DNA from: Halanaerobiales bacterium
GTDB taxonomy: Bacteria > Bacillota > Halanaerobiia > Halanaerobiales > Halanaerobiaceae
Reading direction: 5' to 3'
Length of the DNA: 35,560 nucleotides
Assembly: GCA_016278485.1 (NCBI GenBank)
Contig: JADQBT010000028.1
Location: 1 to 35,560, forward strand
This document shows positions 22,738 to 30,835 of this stretch, piece after piece (the first letter of the stretch is position 1; the number at the start of each line of letters is the position of its first letter). The position numbers and the translations under genes are program-made. A model generated the notes under the pieces. It was not told where the DNA came from, ran no database searches, and was given only the letters and a program-made list of their open reading frames with translations.

Positions 22738-24093
22738 ATGTCTGATTTATTAACTGTAATTTTGGCTGCAGGTAAAGGTACTAGAATGAAATCTGATCTG
22801 ACAAAGGTTTTGCACCCAGTAGCCGGGCAAACAATGTTAAGCCATGTTATTAAAACTGTTGATGAATTTGCTGGAGAGATAGTTTGTGTTGTCGGTCATC
22901 AAGCTAAGAAAGTGAAAGAATCGATTACAGCTGATAATATACATTTTGTTGAACAGCAAGAACAATTGGGCACAGGTCATGCTGTTAAACAGGCAGAAAA
23001 ATATATTGAAAAGCACAAAGGACCGGTTTTAATTCTATATGGTGATACACCTCTATTAAGAAGTGAAACAGTAAGCCAATTAGTAGAGAGGCATCAGAAT
23101 TTAGAGGCGGATTTAACTGTTTTAACTGCTATTTTAACTAATCCAACGGGTTATGGTAGAATAGTTAGAAAAGAAAATGAATATGTAGAAGCTGTTATAG
23201 AAGAAGATGATGCTGAGCAAAGTATTAAAGAGATTAAAGAAATAAATAGTGGAGTCTATTGTATTGACAGTCAGTTACTTTATGAGTTTTTGCAAAATAT
23301 GGATACTGATAATGCTCAACAAGAGTATTATCTAACCGATATTATTGCCTATGCTGATGCTAAAGATTTAATTTCTTGTCCTATGCTTATCAATGATCAA
23401 ACTGAAATAGTAGGTATTAATGATAGAGCTACTTTAGCAAAGGCAGAAAAAATTTTAAGGGAAAGAATTAATCTTAAACATATGAAAAATGGAGTTACCA
23501 TCATTGATCCTGCTACTACATATATTGATGCTGATATTGAGATTGGGAAAGATACGGTTATTTATCCTTTTGTTTATCTTGAAAATGCTACTCAAATAGG
23601 TGAGAACTGTATCATAGGTCCTCATTCAAGACTGCAAGAAGCAAGACTGGCAGATGACGTAGAATTACTTGAACATTCGATTATAAGAAAAAGTAGTATT
23701 GGAACTAATACTATTGTAGGTCCATTTGCTTATCTTCGTCCTGGCTGTAATATCGGCGAAAATTGTAAAGTAGGTGATTTTGTAGAGTTGAAAAAAGCTC
23801 AAGTAGGCAATGGTGCAAAAGTACCACATTTGAGTTATGTTGGTGATGCAGAAATTGGCGAAAATACCAATATTGGAGCGGGAACTATTTTTGCAAATTA
23901 TGATGGTGTTAATAAGCATAGAACTAGTATTGGCAATAATGTATTCATTGGTAGTAATACAGTATTGGTTGCACCAGTCAAAATTGGCTTAGAAGCAAAG
24001 ACAGGTGCTGGTTCGGTAGTAACAAAGGATGTTTCTCCGGGAGAAACAGTTGTAGGAGTTCCAGCTCATAAATATAGTAAAGAGAAAAATTAG
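22738..24093 (+). CDS. glmU: Bifunctional UDP-GlcNAc pyrophosphorylase / glucosamine-1-phosphate acetyltransferase
   Basis: Makes UDP-GlcNAc, the precursor of peptidoglycan, in two steps. 451 residues. The N-terminal uridyltransferase domain (about 1-228) has LAAGKGTRMKSDLTKVLH, EQLGTGHAV and YGDTPLL. The C-terminal left-handed beta-helix (about 250-451) has many hexapeptide turns and the acetyltransferase stretches PFAYLRPGC, NIGAGTIFANYDGVNKH (catalytic histidine region) and IGSNTVLVAPVKIG. AAGGGGG lies about 12 bases before the ATG. It is followed by prs after 22 bases, as in Bacillus. Confidence 0.97.
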   Translation: MSDLLTVILAAGKGTRMKSDLTKVLHPVAGQTMLSHVIKTVDEFAGEIVCVVGHQAKKVKESITADNIHFVEQQEQLGTGHAVKQAEKYIEKHKGPVLILYGDTPLLRSETVSQLVERHQNLEADLTVLTAILTNPTGYGRIVRKENEYVEAVIEEDDAEQSIKEIKEINSGVYCIDSQLLYEFLQNMDTDNAQQEYYLTDIIAYADAKDLISCPMLINDQTEIVGINDRATLAKAEKILRERINLKHMKNGVTIIDPATTYIDADIEIGKDTVIYPFVYLENATQIGENCIIGPHSRLQEARLADDVELLEHSIIRKSSIGTNTIVGPFAYLRPGCNIGENCKVGDFVELKKAQVGNGAKVPHLSYVGDAEIGENTNIGAGTIFANYDGVNKHRTSIGNNVFIGSNTVLVAPVKIGLEAKTGAGSVVTKDVSPGETVVGVPAHKYSKEKN

Positions 24094-24115
24094 TAAAGTT
24101 ATAGGAGGTTAATTA

Positions 24116-25060
24116 ATGTCGACCTACAGTGAACAATTGAAGATTTTTTCTGGAAATGCCCATCCTAAATTAGCGAATGATTTATGTGCATATCTGGGAA
24201 CTGAACCTGTCAATGGCAAAGTAACTCGTTTTAGTGATGGTGAAATTGGTGTTCAGATTGAGGAAACTGTTAGAGGAGCTGATGTTTTTGTAGTTCAGCC
24301 CACGAGTCCTCCTGTAAATGATAATTTGATGGAATTACTGGTTATAATTGATGCGTTAAGGCGAGCTTCGGCCAGAAGGATAACAGCGGTTGTACCTTAT
24401 TATGGATACGCGCGTCAAGATCGTAAAGCACGTCCTCGAGATCCTATTACAGCGAAATTGGTAGCTAATTTAATTGCTAAGGCTGGTGCAAGGCGGTTAT
24501 TATCTTTAGATTTACATGCACCTCAGATTCAGGGTTTTTTCGATATCCCTGTTGACCATCTTTATGCAGCACCAATTATGATGGACTATTTCAAAAATAA
24601 AAATCTTGAAAATATGATTGCAGTGGCACCAGATGTTGGTTCAGTTAAAAGAGTAAGGTCTTTTGCGGAAAGTTTGAATATTCCAATGGCAATTATAGAT
24701 AAAAGGCGTCCTAAGCCAAATGTAGCAGAAGTAATGAATATTATCGGTGAAGTTGACAAAAAAGATGTTATTTTACTTGATGATATTATAGATACAGCTG
24801 GTACAATTACTGAGGCTGCACGGGTATTAAAAGAAAAAGGGGCAAGAGATGTTTATGCTTGCGGGACACACGCCTTATTTTCTGGTCCAGCAGTAGAGAG
24901 GTTGAAAAATTCCCCTATCAATAAAATAGTTATTACAAATACTATTTCACAGCCAGATGAGACTGCTCTTGATAATCTGGAGGTATTGTCTGTGGCTCCA
25001 CTAGTGGGTGAAGCTATTGACAGGATATTTAAAGATTTATCTGTAAGTGTACTTTTTTAG
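24116..25060 (+). CDS. prs: Ribose-phosphate pyrophosphokinase (PRPP synthetase)
   Basis: Makes PRPP from ribose-5-phosphate and ATP for purine, pyrimidine, histidine and NAD synthesis; PRPP is also the ligand of PurR encoded upstream. 314 residues, standard. Seen: FSDGEIGVQIEE, the ATP-binding flexible-loop region VVPYYGYARQDRKARPRDPI, the metal-binding DLHAPQIQGFFDIPVDH and the PRPP loop VILLDDIIDTAGTI. AGGAGGTTAATTA precedes the ATG. It forms an operon with glmU. A new promoter lies downstream before the L25 gene. Confidence 0.97.
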   Translation: MSTYSEQLKIFSGNAHPKLANDLCAYLGTEPVNGKVTRFSDGEIGVQIEETVRGADVFVVQPTSPPVNDNLMELLVIIDALRRASARRITAVVPYYGYARQDRKARPRDPITAKLVANLIAKAGARRLLSLDLHAPQIQGFFDIPVDHLYAAPIMMDYFKNKNLENMIAVAPDVGSVKRVRSFAESLNIPMAIIDKRRPKPNVAEVMNIIGEVDKKDVILLDDIIDTAGTITEAARVLKEKGARDVYACGTHALFSGPAVERLKNSPINKIVITNTISQPDETALDNLEVLSVAPLVGEAIDRIFKDLSVSVLF

Positions 25061-25092
25061 TAAGTAATTAGTAATTTATTTTAAATTTGCCC

Positions 25093-25121
25093 TTGCTGAT
25101 AAATGCTATCAATGATATAAT
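25093..25121 (+). promoter_or_regulatory. Promoter and structured leader of the L25/Ctc gene
   Basis: TTGCTG (25093-25098), 17-base spacer, TATAAT (25116-25121). It gives an approximately 80-base leader containing a hairpin GCCAGT (25153-25158)/ACTGGC (25170-25175) before the AAGGAGAGG site. The gap between prs and this gene holds nothing else visible. Confidence 0.6.
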
Positions 25122-25209
25122 AAAATTTGTTCTGTATTGATTATGAAAACTTGCCAGTTTAAAATTTGTACTGGCTTATAATTTACTTTTACGCAAGGAG
25201 AGGATAGTC

Positions 25210-25878
25210 ATGGAAAGACATTCAATTGAGGCGGATATTAGAACAGAGACTGGAAAAGGTGCTGCTCGCCGTCTTAGAAGAGAAGGTAGAATACCTGGTG
25301 TAGTTTATGGTAGAGAAAAAAAGCCAGAATCAATTGCAATTGACCCTGGGCTTATTTCTAAACTAATGCACTCAAATTCAATTTTTGACCTTACTTTAAA
25401 AGGTGATGAAGAGAAAGAAGAAGTAGTTATTATTAAGGATTATCAGAAAGATGTAATTAAAGGTACATTGACTCATGTTGATTTTCAATTTATTTCTATG
25501 GATGAAAAGATATCCGTATCAGTACCACTTCGTTTATTAGGTACTGCTGCAGGTGTACATGAAGGTGGGGTTTTGCAACAATTGATGCGCGAAGTAGATA
25601 TTGAAGCTTTGCCAACAAATATTCCTTCAGAAATTGAACTTGATATTTCTGAATTGGAAATGGCTAACTCATTATCTGTTGCTGATCTTGAAACACCTGA
25701 AGGTGTTGAGATTACTACTGATTCTAATGAAGTAATTGTTACAGTAGTACCACCTACTGAAGAAATTACAGAAGAGGAAGAAGAAGATATCTTTGCTGAC
25801 GAGTTTGAAGAACCAGAAGTAATTGGCGAAGAATCTGATGAAGAAGAGGAAGAAGACTTTGAACGTGAGGAAGAGTAG
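25210..25878 (+). CDS. rplY: Ribosomal protein L25 / general stress protein Ctc
   Basis: A 5S rRNA-binding protein of the large subunit. 222 residues: the L25 domain (about 1-90: ETGKGAARRLRREGRIPGVVYG), a C-terminal TL5-like beta domain (about 95-185: KISVSVPLRLLGTAAGVHEGG, VDIEALPTNIPSEIELDISEL), and a strongly acidic tail of about 35 residues made mostly of Glu and Asp. This long form with an acid tail is common in Firmicutes (Ctc). Located between prs and pth as in Bacillus. ATG 25210 follows AAGGAGAGG. In Bacillus it is a sigma-B stress gene; here a sigma-A-type promoter is visible instead. Confidence 0.95.
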   Translation: MERHSIEADIRTETGKGAARRLRREGRIPGVVYGREKKPESIAIDPGLISKLMHSNSIFDLTLKGDEEKEEVVIIKDYQKDVIKGTLTHVDFQFISMDEKISVSVPLRLLGTAAGVHEGGVLQQLMREVDIEALPTNIPSEIELDISELEMANSLSVADLETPEGVEITTDSNEVIVTVVPPTEEITEEEEEDIFADEFEEPEVIGEESDEEEEEDFEREEE

Positions 25879-25888
25879 TCAGATAACT

Positions 25889-25921
25889 TTAAAGCGTGGC
25901 CTGATAAAGGTTACGCTTTAA
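25889..25921 (+). terminator. Intercistronic hairpin between rplY and pth (possible attenuator)
   Basis: TTAAAGCGTGGCC (25889-25901) pairs with GGTTACGCTTTAA (25909-25921), with two G-T pairs and a seven-base loop. Outer AGATA (25881-25885) and TATCT (25927-25931) can extend it. Only ATTT follows, so full termination is doubtful; the pth ribosome binding site lies directly after. Confidence 0.5.
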
Positions 25922-25945
25922 TTTGCTATCTGGAGGGTTTAAACT

Positions 25946-26503
25946 ATGAAAATAATTGTAGGATTGGGAAATCCAGGTGAAGAATACGCTTTAACCAGAC
26001 ATAATGTTGGTTTTAGGTTTGTATATGAACTAGCCAGTCATTGGGGGATTTCAAATAGTAGTTACCGTTTTGATGGACTACTTGGGCAATCTAGATATGC
26101 TGGTGAAAAAATATTTATATTTCAACCACTTAAATATATGAATAATAGTGGTTTGCCTTTGCGCAAAATTTTTGATTACTATAAATTATCAGTAGAAGAT
26201 CTATTAGTTGTTTATGATGATTTGGACTTACCAGTTGGTAAGATGAGATTTAAAGCTAATGGTGGAGATGGTGGTCATAATGGAATAAAATCTATTATAA
26301 ACCATCTTGGTACAGATCAAATTCCAAGATTAAAGTTGGGAATTGGACGTCCGCCCGATCAAATTCCAGTGACTAACTATGTGCTTGGAAAGTTTGCTGG
26401 TGAAGAGGAAAAATTGATAAAAGAAACAATTGGCCTGGCAATAGATTCAGTTGAATTAATGCTTAAAGATGGATTGATTGTTGCCATGAATAAATATAAC
26501 TAA
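25946..26503 (+). CDS. pth: Peptidyl-tRNA hydrolase
   Basis: Releases tRNA from prematurely dropped peptidyl-tRNA. 185 residues. Seen: IVGLGNPGEEYALTRHNVGF with the catalytic histidine (about residue 20), QPLKYMNNSG, VVYDDLDLPVGKMRFK with the conserved aspartate, GGDGGHNGIKSI and PRLKLGIGRP, all canonical. ATG 25946 follows CTGGAGGGTTT. It lies between the L25 gene and mfd as in Bacillus (spoVC); the small fin gene found between pth and mfd in Bacillus is absent, the gap being only 60 bases. Confidence 0.97.
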   Translation: MKIIVGLGNPGEEYALTRHNVGFRFVYELASHWGISNSSYRFDGLLGQSRYAGEKIFIFQPLKYMNNSGLPLRKIFDYYKLSVEDLLVVYDDLDLPVGKMRFKANGGDGGHNGIKSIINHLGTDQIPRLKLGIGRPPDQIPVTNYVLGKFAGEEEKLIKETIGLAIDSVELMLKDGLIVAMNKYN

Positions 26504-26507
26504 TTAA

Positions 26508-26537
26508 AGCCCGTGCATTTATTGTAGGGGCTCTTTT
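26508..26537 (+). terminator. Weak hairpin between pth and mfd
   Basis: AGCCCGTGCA (26508-26517) pairs with TGTAGGGGCT (26523-26532), one mismatch and one wobble, followed by CTTTTG. It may reduce read-through into mfd. Confidence 0.45.
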
Positions 26538-26563
26538 GCCATTTCAGATAGGGGAGAATTAGC

Positions 26564-29500
26564 ATGAATTTTAACCACTTATTATTTGAAAATAAGAGAT
26601 TTCAACTTATAAATAAAAAAGTAAGCAAAGAGAATATTAAAATTAACGGTTTATCCGGAAGTAGTTTAGCATATTTTATTGGAAGTCTTAAACAAGAAAA
26701 TAATAATTCAACAGTTATTTTCTTGCCAGAAAACTATCAGTTGCAGATTTTATATGAAGATTTATTGAGGCTTGTTGATAGTGAAAGATTGTTAATTTAT
26801 CCAGATGAAGAAATTCTCCCTCATGAACAACTCATGCCTGATTTGGTTACATTAAAAGACAAAAGCCAGGTAATGGTAGATTTGTTATACGGAAAAAAGA
26901 ATAAAATTATTTTGACTACACCAGCTGCAGTTATGCGAAAAATGCCACCTGTCGAAGTATATCAAGAGAAAACAATTCATTTAAAAATAGGTGAAGAAGT
27001 AGTTTTAAAGGATTTATTTGATAATTTATTTCAGCTTGGTTATAGCAAAGAACAAATGGTGGAAGAGCCTGGCCAATACAGTGTGCGTGGTGGGATTGTT
27101 GATATATATACTTTATTGAAGGAGAAACCTTTTCGTATAGAATTCTTTGGTGATGAAATTGATTCTATAAGGTTAATTGATCCTGCTACACAGCGGTCAG
27201 TTGCGGATATTGAAGATTTAATTATACCGCCATATGCTAATTTAATTTTTGGAGAAAATGAAATAGAAAAAGCTTTACCAAAAATTGAAAAGGATTACCG
27301 CCAAGCTGTTATAAATTTGCGCAAAGCAAATTTACTTGACGAAGCAGAATATCTGCGTAAAAAGGGTAGCGAAATGGAAGAAAAATTAAGGGAGTTTCAA
27401 AGATTTGCTGGTTGTGAACAGTTTTTACCCTATTTTTATGAGCAAACAGCCAGTTTTTTTGATTATCTAGATAACAGTACTCACTATTTTATTGTTAGAC
27501 CAGATAAAATAGTTTATCAAGCAGAAAGTTTTTGTAATAATATTAGTGATAACTTATCAACCTTATTGGAACAAGGTATAGTTTTGCCTTCTTATATTAA
27601 CAATTTTTTTACCGATCAGGAATTTATTTTAGATTTGAAAAAAAAGAAAACGGTTCTTTTTGTCAGTGAATTTGATGAAAAAGATTATTTTAAATCAGAA
27701 GAAATCTATAACTTTAATGCAAAGGGAATTGAACCCTATCATTCTCAATTAGATTTATTTGCTAGAAGAATTGAAGAATTAATAAAACAAGATTATAAAA
27801 TTATTGTTTCTTTAAATACATCAGCAAAAAAAAGACGTATTTCATCATTTCTAAAAGATAAAGGCTTACCTGTTGCAGATAAAATAAACAATAACTCTAA
27901 ATTACTAGTTTTACCAAATAGCTTTTCAGAAGGTTTTATCTGGCATGATATTAAATTAGCCGTTTTTTCTGAAAATGAAGTATTAGGTAATCCACAACGC
28001 AAAAAGAGAAAAATTGGAGATTTCTCTGATGGGATTAAAATATCGTCTGTAAATGATCTTCAACCAGGTAATTATGTGGTTCATGAAAATCACGGTATCG
28101 GAAAATATTTGGGTGTTGAAACTCTTGAAATTCAAAAACAGCATAAAGATTACTTAGTTATCAAATATGCAGGAGAAGATAAATTATATGTGCCAACAGA
28201 CCAGGTTGATTTGGTGCAAAAGTATGTTGGTGCTGATGGTAAAGCTCCTCGGTTATATAAATTAGGTGGTAGTGAATGGCAAAAAGTAAAGCAAAGGGTT
28301 GAAAACTCTGTTAAAGAGATGGCAATTGGGCTACTTGAGCTCTATGCTTCTAGAGAAACTCTTTCCGGTTATAGTTTTTCTGAAGATACGATCTGGCAGA
28401 AAGAATTTGAAACTGCTTTTCCTTATGAAGAAACTCCTGATCAAAAACAAGCGATAGAAGATGTTAAAGCAGATATGGAAGATGATAAGCCAATGGACCG
28501 TTTATTATGCGGTGACGTTGGTTATGGCAAAACTGAAGTTGCGATTCGAGCAGCATTTAAAGCTGCTGTTGAAGGAAAACAGACTGCTGTTTTAGTTCCT
28601 ACCACCATATTGGCTCAACAGCATTTTAATACATTTAACGAAAGAATAGATGATTTTCCGGTTAATGTTGAGATGATTAGTAGATTCAAGACACCGGCTG
28701 AGCAAAGAAAAATTTTGAAAAAAGTAACTGCTGGTAAAGTTGATATTATAATCGGTACACATCGTTTGCTATCTAAAGATGTTCTTTTCCATGATTTAGG
28801 ATTACTAGTCATAGATGAAGAGCAGCGTTTTGGAGTGACACACAAAGAGCGTATTAAGGATATGAAAAGAAATGTAGATGTACTCACATTAACTGCAACT
28901 CCAATTCCCAGAACCTTACATATGGCACTAGTTGGTGTCCGGGATATGAGTGTTATTGAAACTCCTCCTGCTAATAGATATCCGATTAGAACTTTTATTA
29001 AGGAAAATAATAAAGAATTGATTGCGGATGCATTAAGAAGAGAGTTAGGAAGAGATGGACAGATTTATTTTGTTCATAATAGAGTCGCTGATATTGATAA
29101 GGTAGCAGATAAGATTAATAAATTAGTACCTGAAGCAAAAATAGCTGTTGCCCATGGGCAAATGAATGAGCATAAATTAGAAAAATTAATGTATAAATTT
29201 TATAACAAACATTTTGACGTTCTGGTCTGTACTACGATAATTGAAACCGGACTAGATATACCAAATGTTAATACAATTGTCATAAATAGTGCTGATAAAA
29301 TGGGGCTTTCCCAATTATACCAGTTGCGTGGTCGAGTAGGAAGAACTAATAAAATTGCATATGCTTATCTTCTTTATGAAAGGGATAGAATACTACCTGA
29401 AGTTGCAGAAAAGAGATTAATGGCTATTAAAGAGTTTACTAGTCTAGGTTCTGGATTTAAAATTGCGATGCGCGACTTAGAGATTAGAGGTGCTGGTAAT

Positions 29501-30064
29501 TTATTAGGGGCAGAGCAAAGTGGACATATTGCTGCAGTAGGATTTTCACTTTATACTAAATTATTGGAAGCTACAATTGAAGAACTAAAAGGCAAGGAGA
29601 AAGAACAAATAAAAGAAGTAGAGATTGATCTCAATATTGATGCCTATATTCCAGATGATTATATTAGTGATTCATCACAAAAAATAGAGGTTTATAAGAG
29701 AATTAAAGATATAAAAAATGAGGAAGATACGACAGATATTATTGATGAGTTAATTGACCGTTTTGGTGACCTGCCAGATGCAGTTTTAAAGTTGGTTGAG
29801 ATTGCTAGAATTAGGATAATTTGCAAACAACTCAAAATTATTAAAGTTGTTCAGCAGGAAAAGTTAATTAATTGCATTTTTAAAGATGGTGATGAACTTG
29901 CTGGTCAGAAAATTATTGATTTTGTTGAAAAACATCGGCATCAAGTTAGAATTAGAGCATCCAAACAGCCTGAAATAGGTATTAAATATAAAAAGGGAGA
30001 TAAATTAACGGTTTTAGTCCGTAAAGTATTGAGTTCACTCAAACAAATTGTTACCAATAAATAA
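26564..30064 (+). CDS. mfd: Transcription-repair coupling factor Mfd
   Basis: A 1166-residue ATP-driven translocase that removes RNA polymerase stalled at DNA damage and recruits UvrA. Domains in order: UvrB-like N-terminal part (about 1-350, with GQYSVRGGIVDIY and FRIEFFGDEIDSIR), a diverged middle domain, the RNA-polymerase-interacting domain (about 490-570: LQPGNYVVHENHGIGKYLG), RecG-like helicase domains (Walker A LLCGDVGYGKTEVA about 645-658; DEEQRFGVTHKER; TATPIPRTLHMAL; TTIIETGLDIPN; QLYQLRGRVGR) and the C-terminal TRCF domain (YIPDDYI). Length is full. GATAGGGGAGAA precedes ATG 26564. No disruption seen. Confidence 0.97.
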   Translation: MNFNHLLFENKRFQLINKKVSKENIKINGLSGSSLAYFIGSLKQENNNSTVIFLPENYQLQILYEDLLRLVDSERLLIYPDEEILPHEQLMPDLVTLKDKSQVMVDLLYGKKNKIILTTPAAVMRKMPPVEVYQEKTIHLKIGEEVVLKDLFDNLFQLGYSKEQMVEEPGQYSVRGGIVDIYTLLKEKPFRIEFFGDEIDSIRLIDPATQRSVADIEDLIIPPYANLIFGENEIEKALPKIEKDYRQAVINLRKANLLDEAEYLRKKGSEMEEKLREFQRFAGCEQFLPYFYEQTASFFDYLDNSTHYFIVRPDKIVYQAESFCNNISDNLSTLLEQGIVLPSYINNFFTDQEFILDLKKKKTVLFVSEFDEKDYFKSEEIYNFNAKGIEPYHSQLDLFARRIEELIKQDYKIIVSLNTSAKKRRISSFLKDKGLPVADKINNNSKLLVLPNSFSEGFIWHDIKLAVFSENEVLGNPQRKKRKIGDFSDGIKISSVNDLQPGNYVVHENHGIGKYLGVETLEIQKQHKDYLVIKYAGEDKLYVPTDQVDLVQKYVGADGKAPRLYKLGGSEWQKVKQRVENSVKEMAIGLLELYASRETLSGYSFSEDTIWQKEFETAFPYEETPDQKQAIEDVKADMEDDKPMDRLLCGDVGYGKTEVAIRAAFKAAVEGKQTAVLVPTTILAQQHFNTFNERIDDFPVNVEMISRFKTPAEQRKILKKVTAGKVDIIIGTHRLLSKDVLFHDLGLLVIDEEQRFGVTHKERIKDMKRNVDVLTLTATPIPRTLHMALVGVRDMSVIETPPANRYPIRTFIKENNKELIADALRRELGRDGQIYFVHNRVADIDKVADKINKLVPEAKIAVAHGQMNEHKLEKLMYKFYNKHFDVLVCTTIIETGLDIPNVNTIVINSADKMGLSQLYQLRGRVGRTNKIAYAYLLYERDRILPEVAEKRLMAIKEFTSLGSGFKIAMRDLEIRGAGNLLGAEQSGHIAAVGFSLYTKLLEATIEELKGKEKEQIKEVEIDLNIDAYIPDDYISDSSQKIEVYKRIKDIKNEEDTTDIIDELIDRFGDLPDAVLKLVEIARIRIICKQLKIIKVVQQEKLINCIFKDGDELAGQKIIDFVEKHRHQVRIRASKQPEIGIKYKKGDKLTVLVRKVLSSLKQIVTNK

Positions 30065-30084
30065 CTAAATTGGTTCTTTCTTGA

Positions 30085-30185
30085 ACAGAATAATTTTACA
30101 TTTGATGGATAAACTATTTGTTACAAACCCAGATGATGATTTTATTCTGTGAGGGAGGTGAAGACTGGTTTAATAGCCAGTTGAT
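30085..30185 (+). promoter_or_regulatory. Structured spoVT leader with a hairpin bridging ribosome binding site and start codon
   Basis: ACAGAATAA (30085-30093) is exactly complementary to TTATTCTGT (30142-30150), closing a 48-base loop immediately before the GGAGGTG site (30154-30160). The start ATG 30186 is 25 bases after that site, too far for normal initiation. Between them ACTGG (30164-30168) pairs with CCAGT (30177-30181); folding this hairpin reduces the effective spacing to about 7 bases. The fold is read from the sequence; its regulatory use is inference. Confidence 0.5.
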
Positions 30186-30746
30186 ATGAAAGCTACAGGA
30201 ATAGTTCGTCGCATCGATGATTTAGGTCGGGTAGTAATTCCCAAAGAGATTAGAAGAACCATGCGTATTAGAGAGGGTGAACCTTTAGAAATATTTGTTG
30301 ATCGTGAGGGTGAAGTAATCTTAAAAAAATATTCCCCAATGGGAGAACTGAGCGATTTTGCTCAAGAATATTGTGATGCGCTTGCTTCAGAAACAGGTCA
30401 TGCTGTTTTTGTGCTTGATAGAGATGTTATAATAGCTCTAGCCGGTGTTTCCCGACAACCGTTTATTGAAAAAATGATAAGTCAAGATGCAGAAGAAGTC
30501 ATGGAAACTAGAAGACAGTCAGTTATTGAAGGAAAAGGTGTTCGTGCTTTTTGTAGTGATTGTGTAGAAGAAAATTCTGAGTATGATTTTAGTTATTCTG
30601 TTCTTTCTCCAATTATAGTTGAAGGTGATCCAATTGGTGTTGTTGTAATAAGTAATAAGCATGAAGTAGATAATAAATTCTCTGAACTAGAGGAAAAACT
30701 TGCAGCAACAGCAGCTGCATTTATGGCCCGGCATTTAGAACATTAA
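30186..30746 (+). CDS. spoVT: Stage V sporulation protein T (AbrB-type regulator)
   Basis: A forespore transcription regulator, activating or repressing sigma-G genes in Bacillus. 186 residues. The N-terminal AbrB swapped-hairpin DNA-binding domain (about 1-50: MKATGIVRRIDDLGRVVIPK EIRRTMRIREGEPLEIFVD) is followed by a GAF-like ligand domain (about 55-180: YCDALASETGHAVFVLDRD, SVLSPIIVEGDPIGVVVIS). Position between mfd and spoVB is the conserved Firmicutes order. The start codon is certain from the conserved MKATGIVRRIDDLGR, although the ribosome binding site is 25 bases away. No sigma-G promoter could be assigned in the 121-base upstream gap. Confidence 0.95.
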   Translation: MKATGIVRRIDDLGRVVIPKEIRRTMRIREGEPLEIFVDREGEVILKKYSPMGELSDFAQEYCDALASETGHAVFVLDRDVIIALAGVSRQPFIEKMISQDAEEVMETRRQSVIEGKGVRAFCSDCVEENSEYDFSYSVLSPIIVEGDPIGVVVISNKHEVDNKFSELEEKLAATAAAFMARHLEH

Positions 30747-30754
30747 CATCGGGT

Positions 30755-30816
30755 GGTCTGCAACAGGCGGACCCGCCTGTTGTATTAATTTGCTTACTGT
30801 TATCAGTCTCTGATAA
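30755..30816 (+). promoter_or_regulatory. spoVT-spoVB intergenic region with mutually exclusive hairpins
   Basis: A terminator-like stem CAACAGGCG (30761-30769)/CGCCTGTTG (30774-30782) can be replaced by GGTCTGC (30755-30761)/GCGGACC (30767-30773), which uses the same bases. A third perfect stem TTATCAG (30800-30806)/CTGATAA (30810-30816) stands just before the GGAAGG site of spoVB. The T tract after the first stem (TATTAATTT) is poor, so partial termination or simple RNA protection are possible. Confidence 0.5.
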
Positions 30817-30835
30817 TGTTGGAAGGATGTATGTG

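Noticed and set aside
28615-28887. 90-codon minus-strand open frame inside mfd
   Set aside because: It is a shadow of the conserved helicase region, with no ribosome site and a low-complexity product.
30065-30185. Known riboswitch in the spoVT leader
   Set aside because: The inverted repeats do not match any riboswitch core that I can recognise; only an unclassified structured leader is claimed.
30186-30746. AbrB-type antitoxin of a toxin-antitoxin pair
   Set aside because: The protein has the full SpoVT GAF-like C-terminal domain and conserved mfd-spoVB context; no toxin gene is adjacent.
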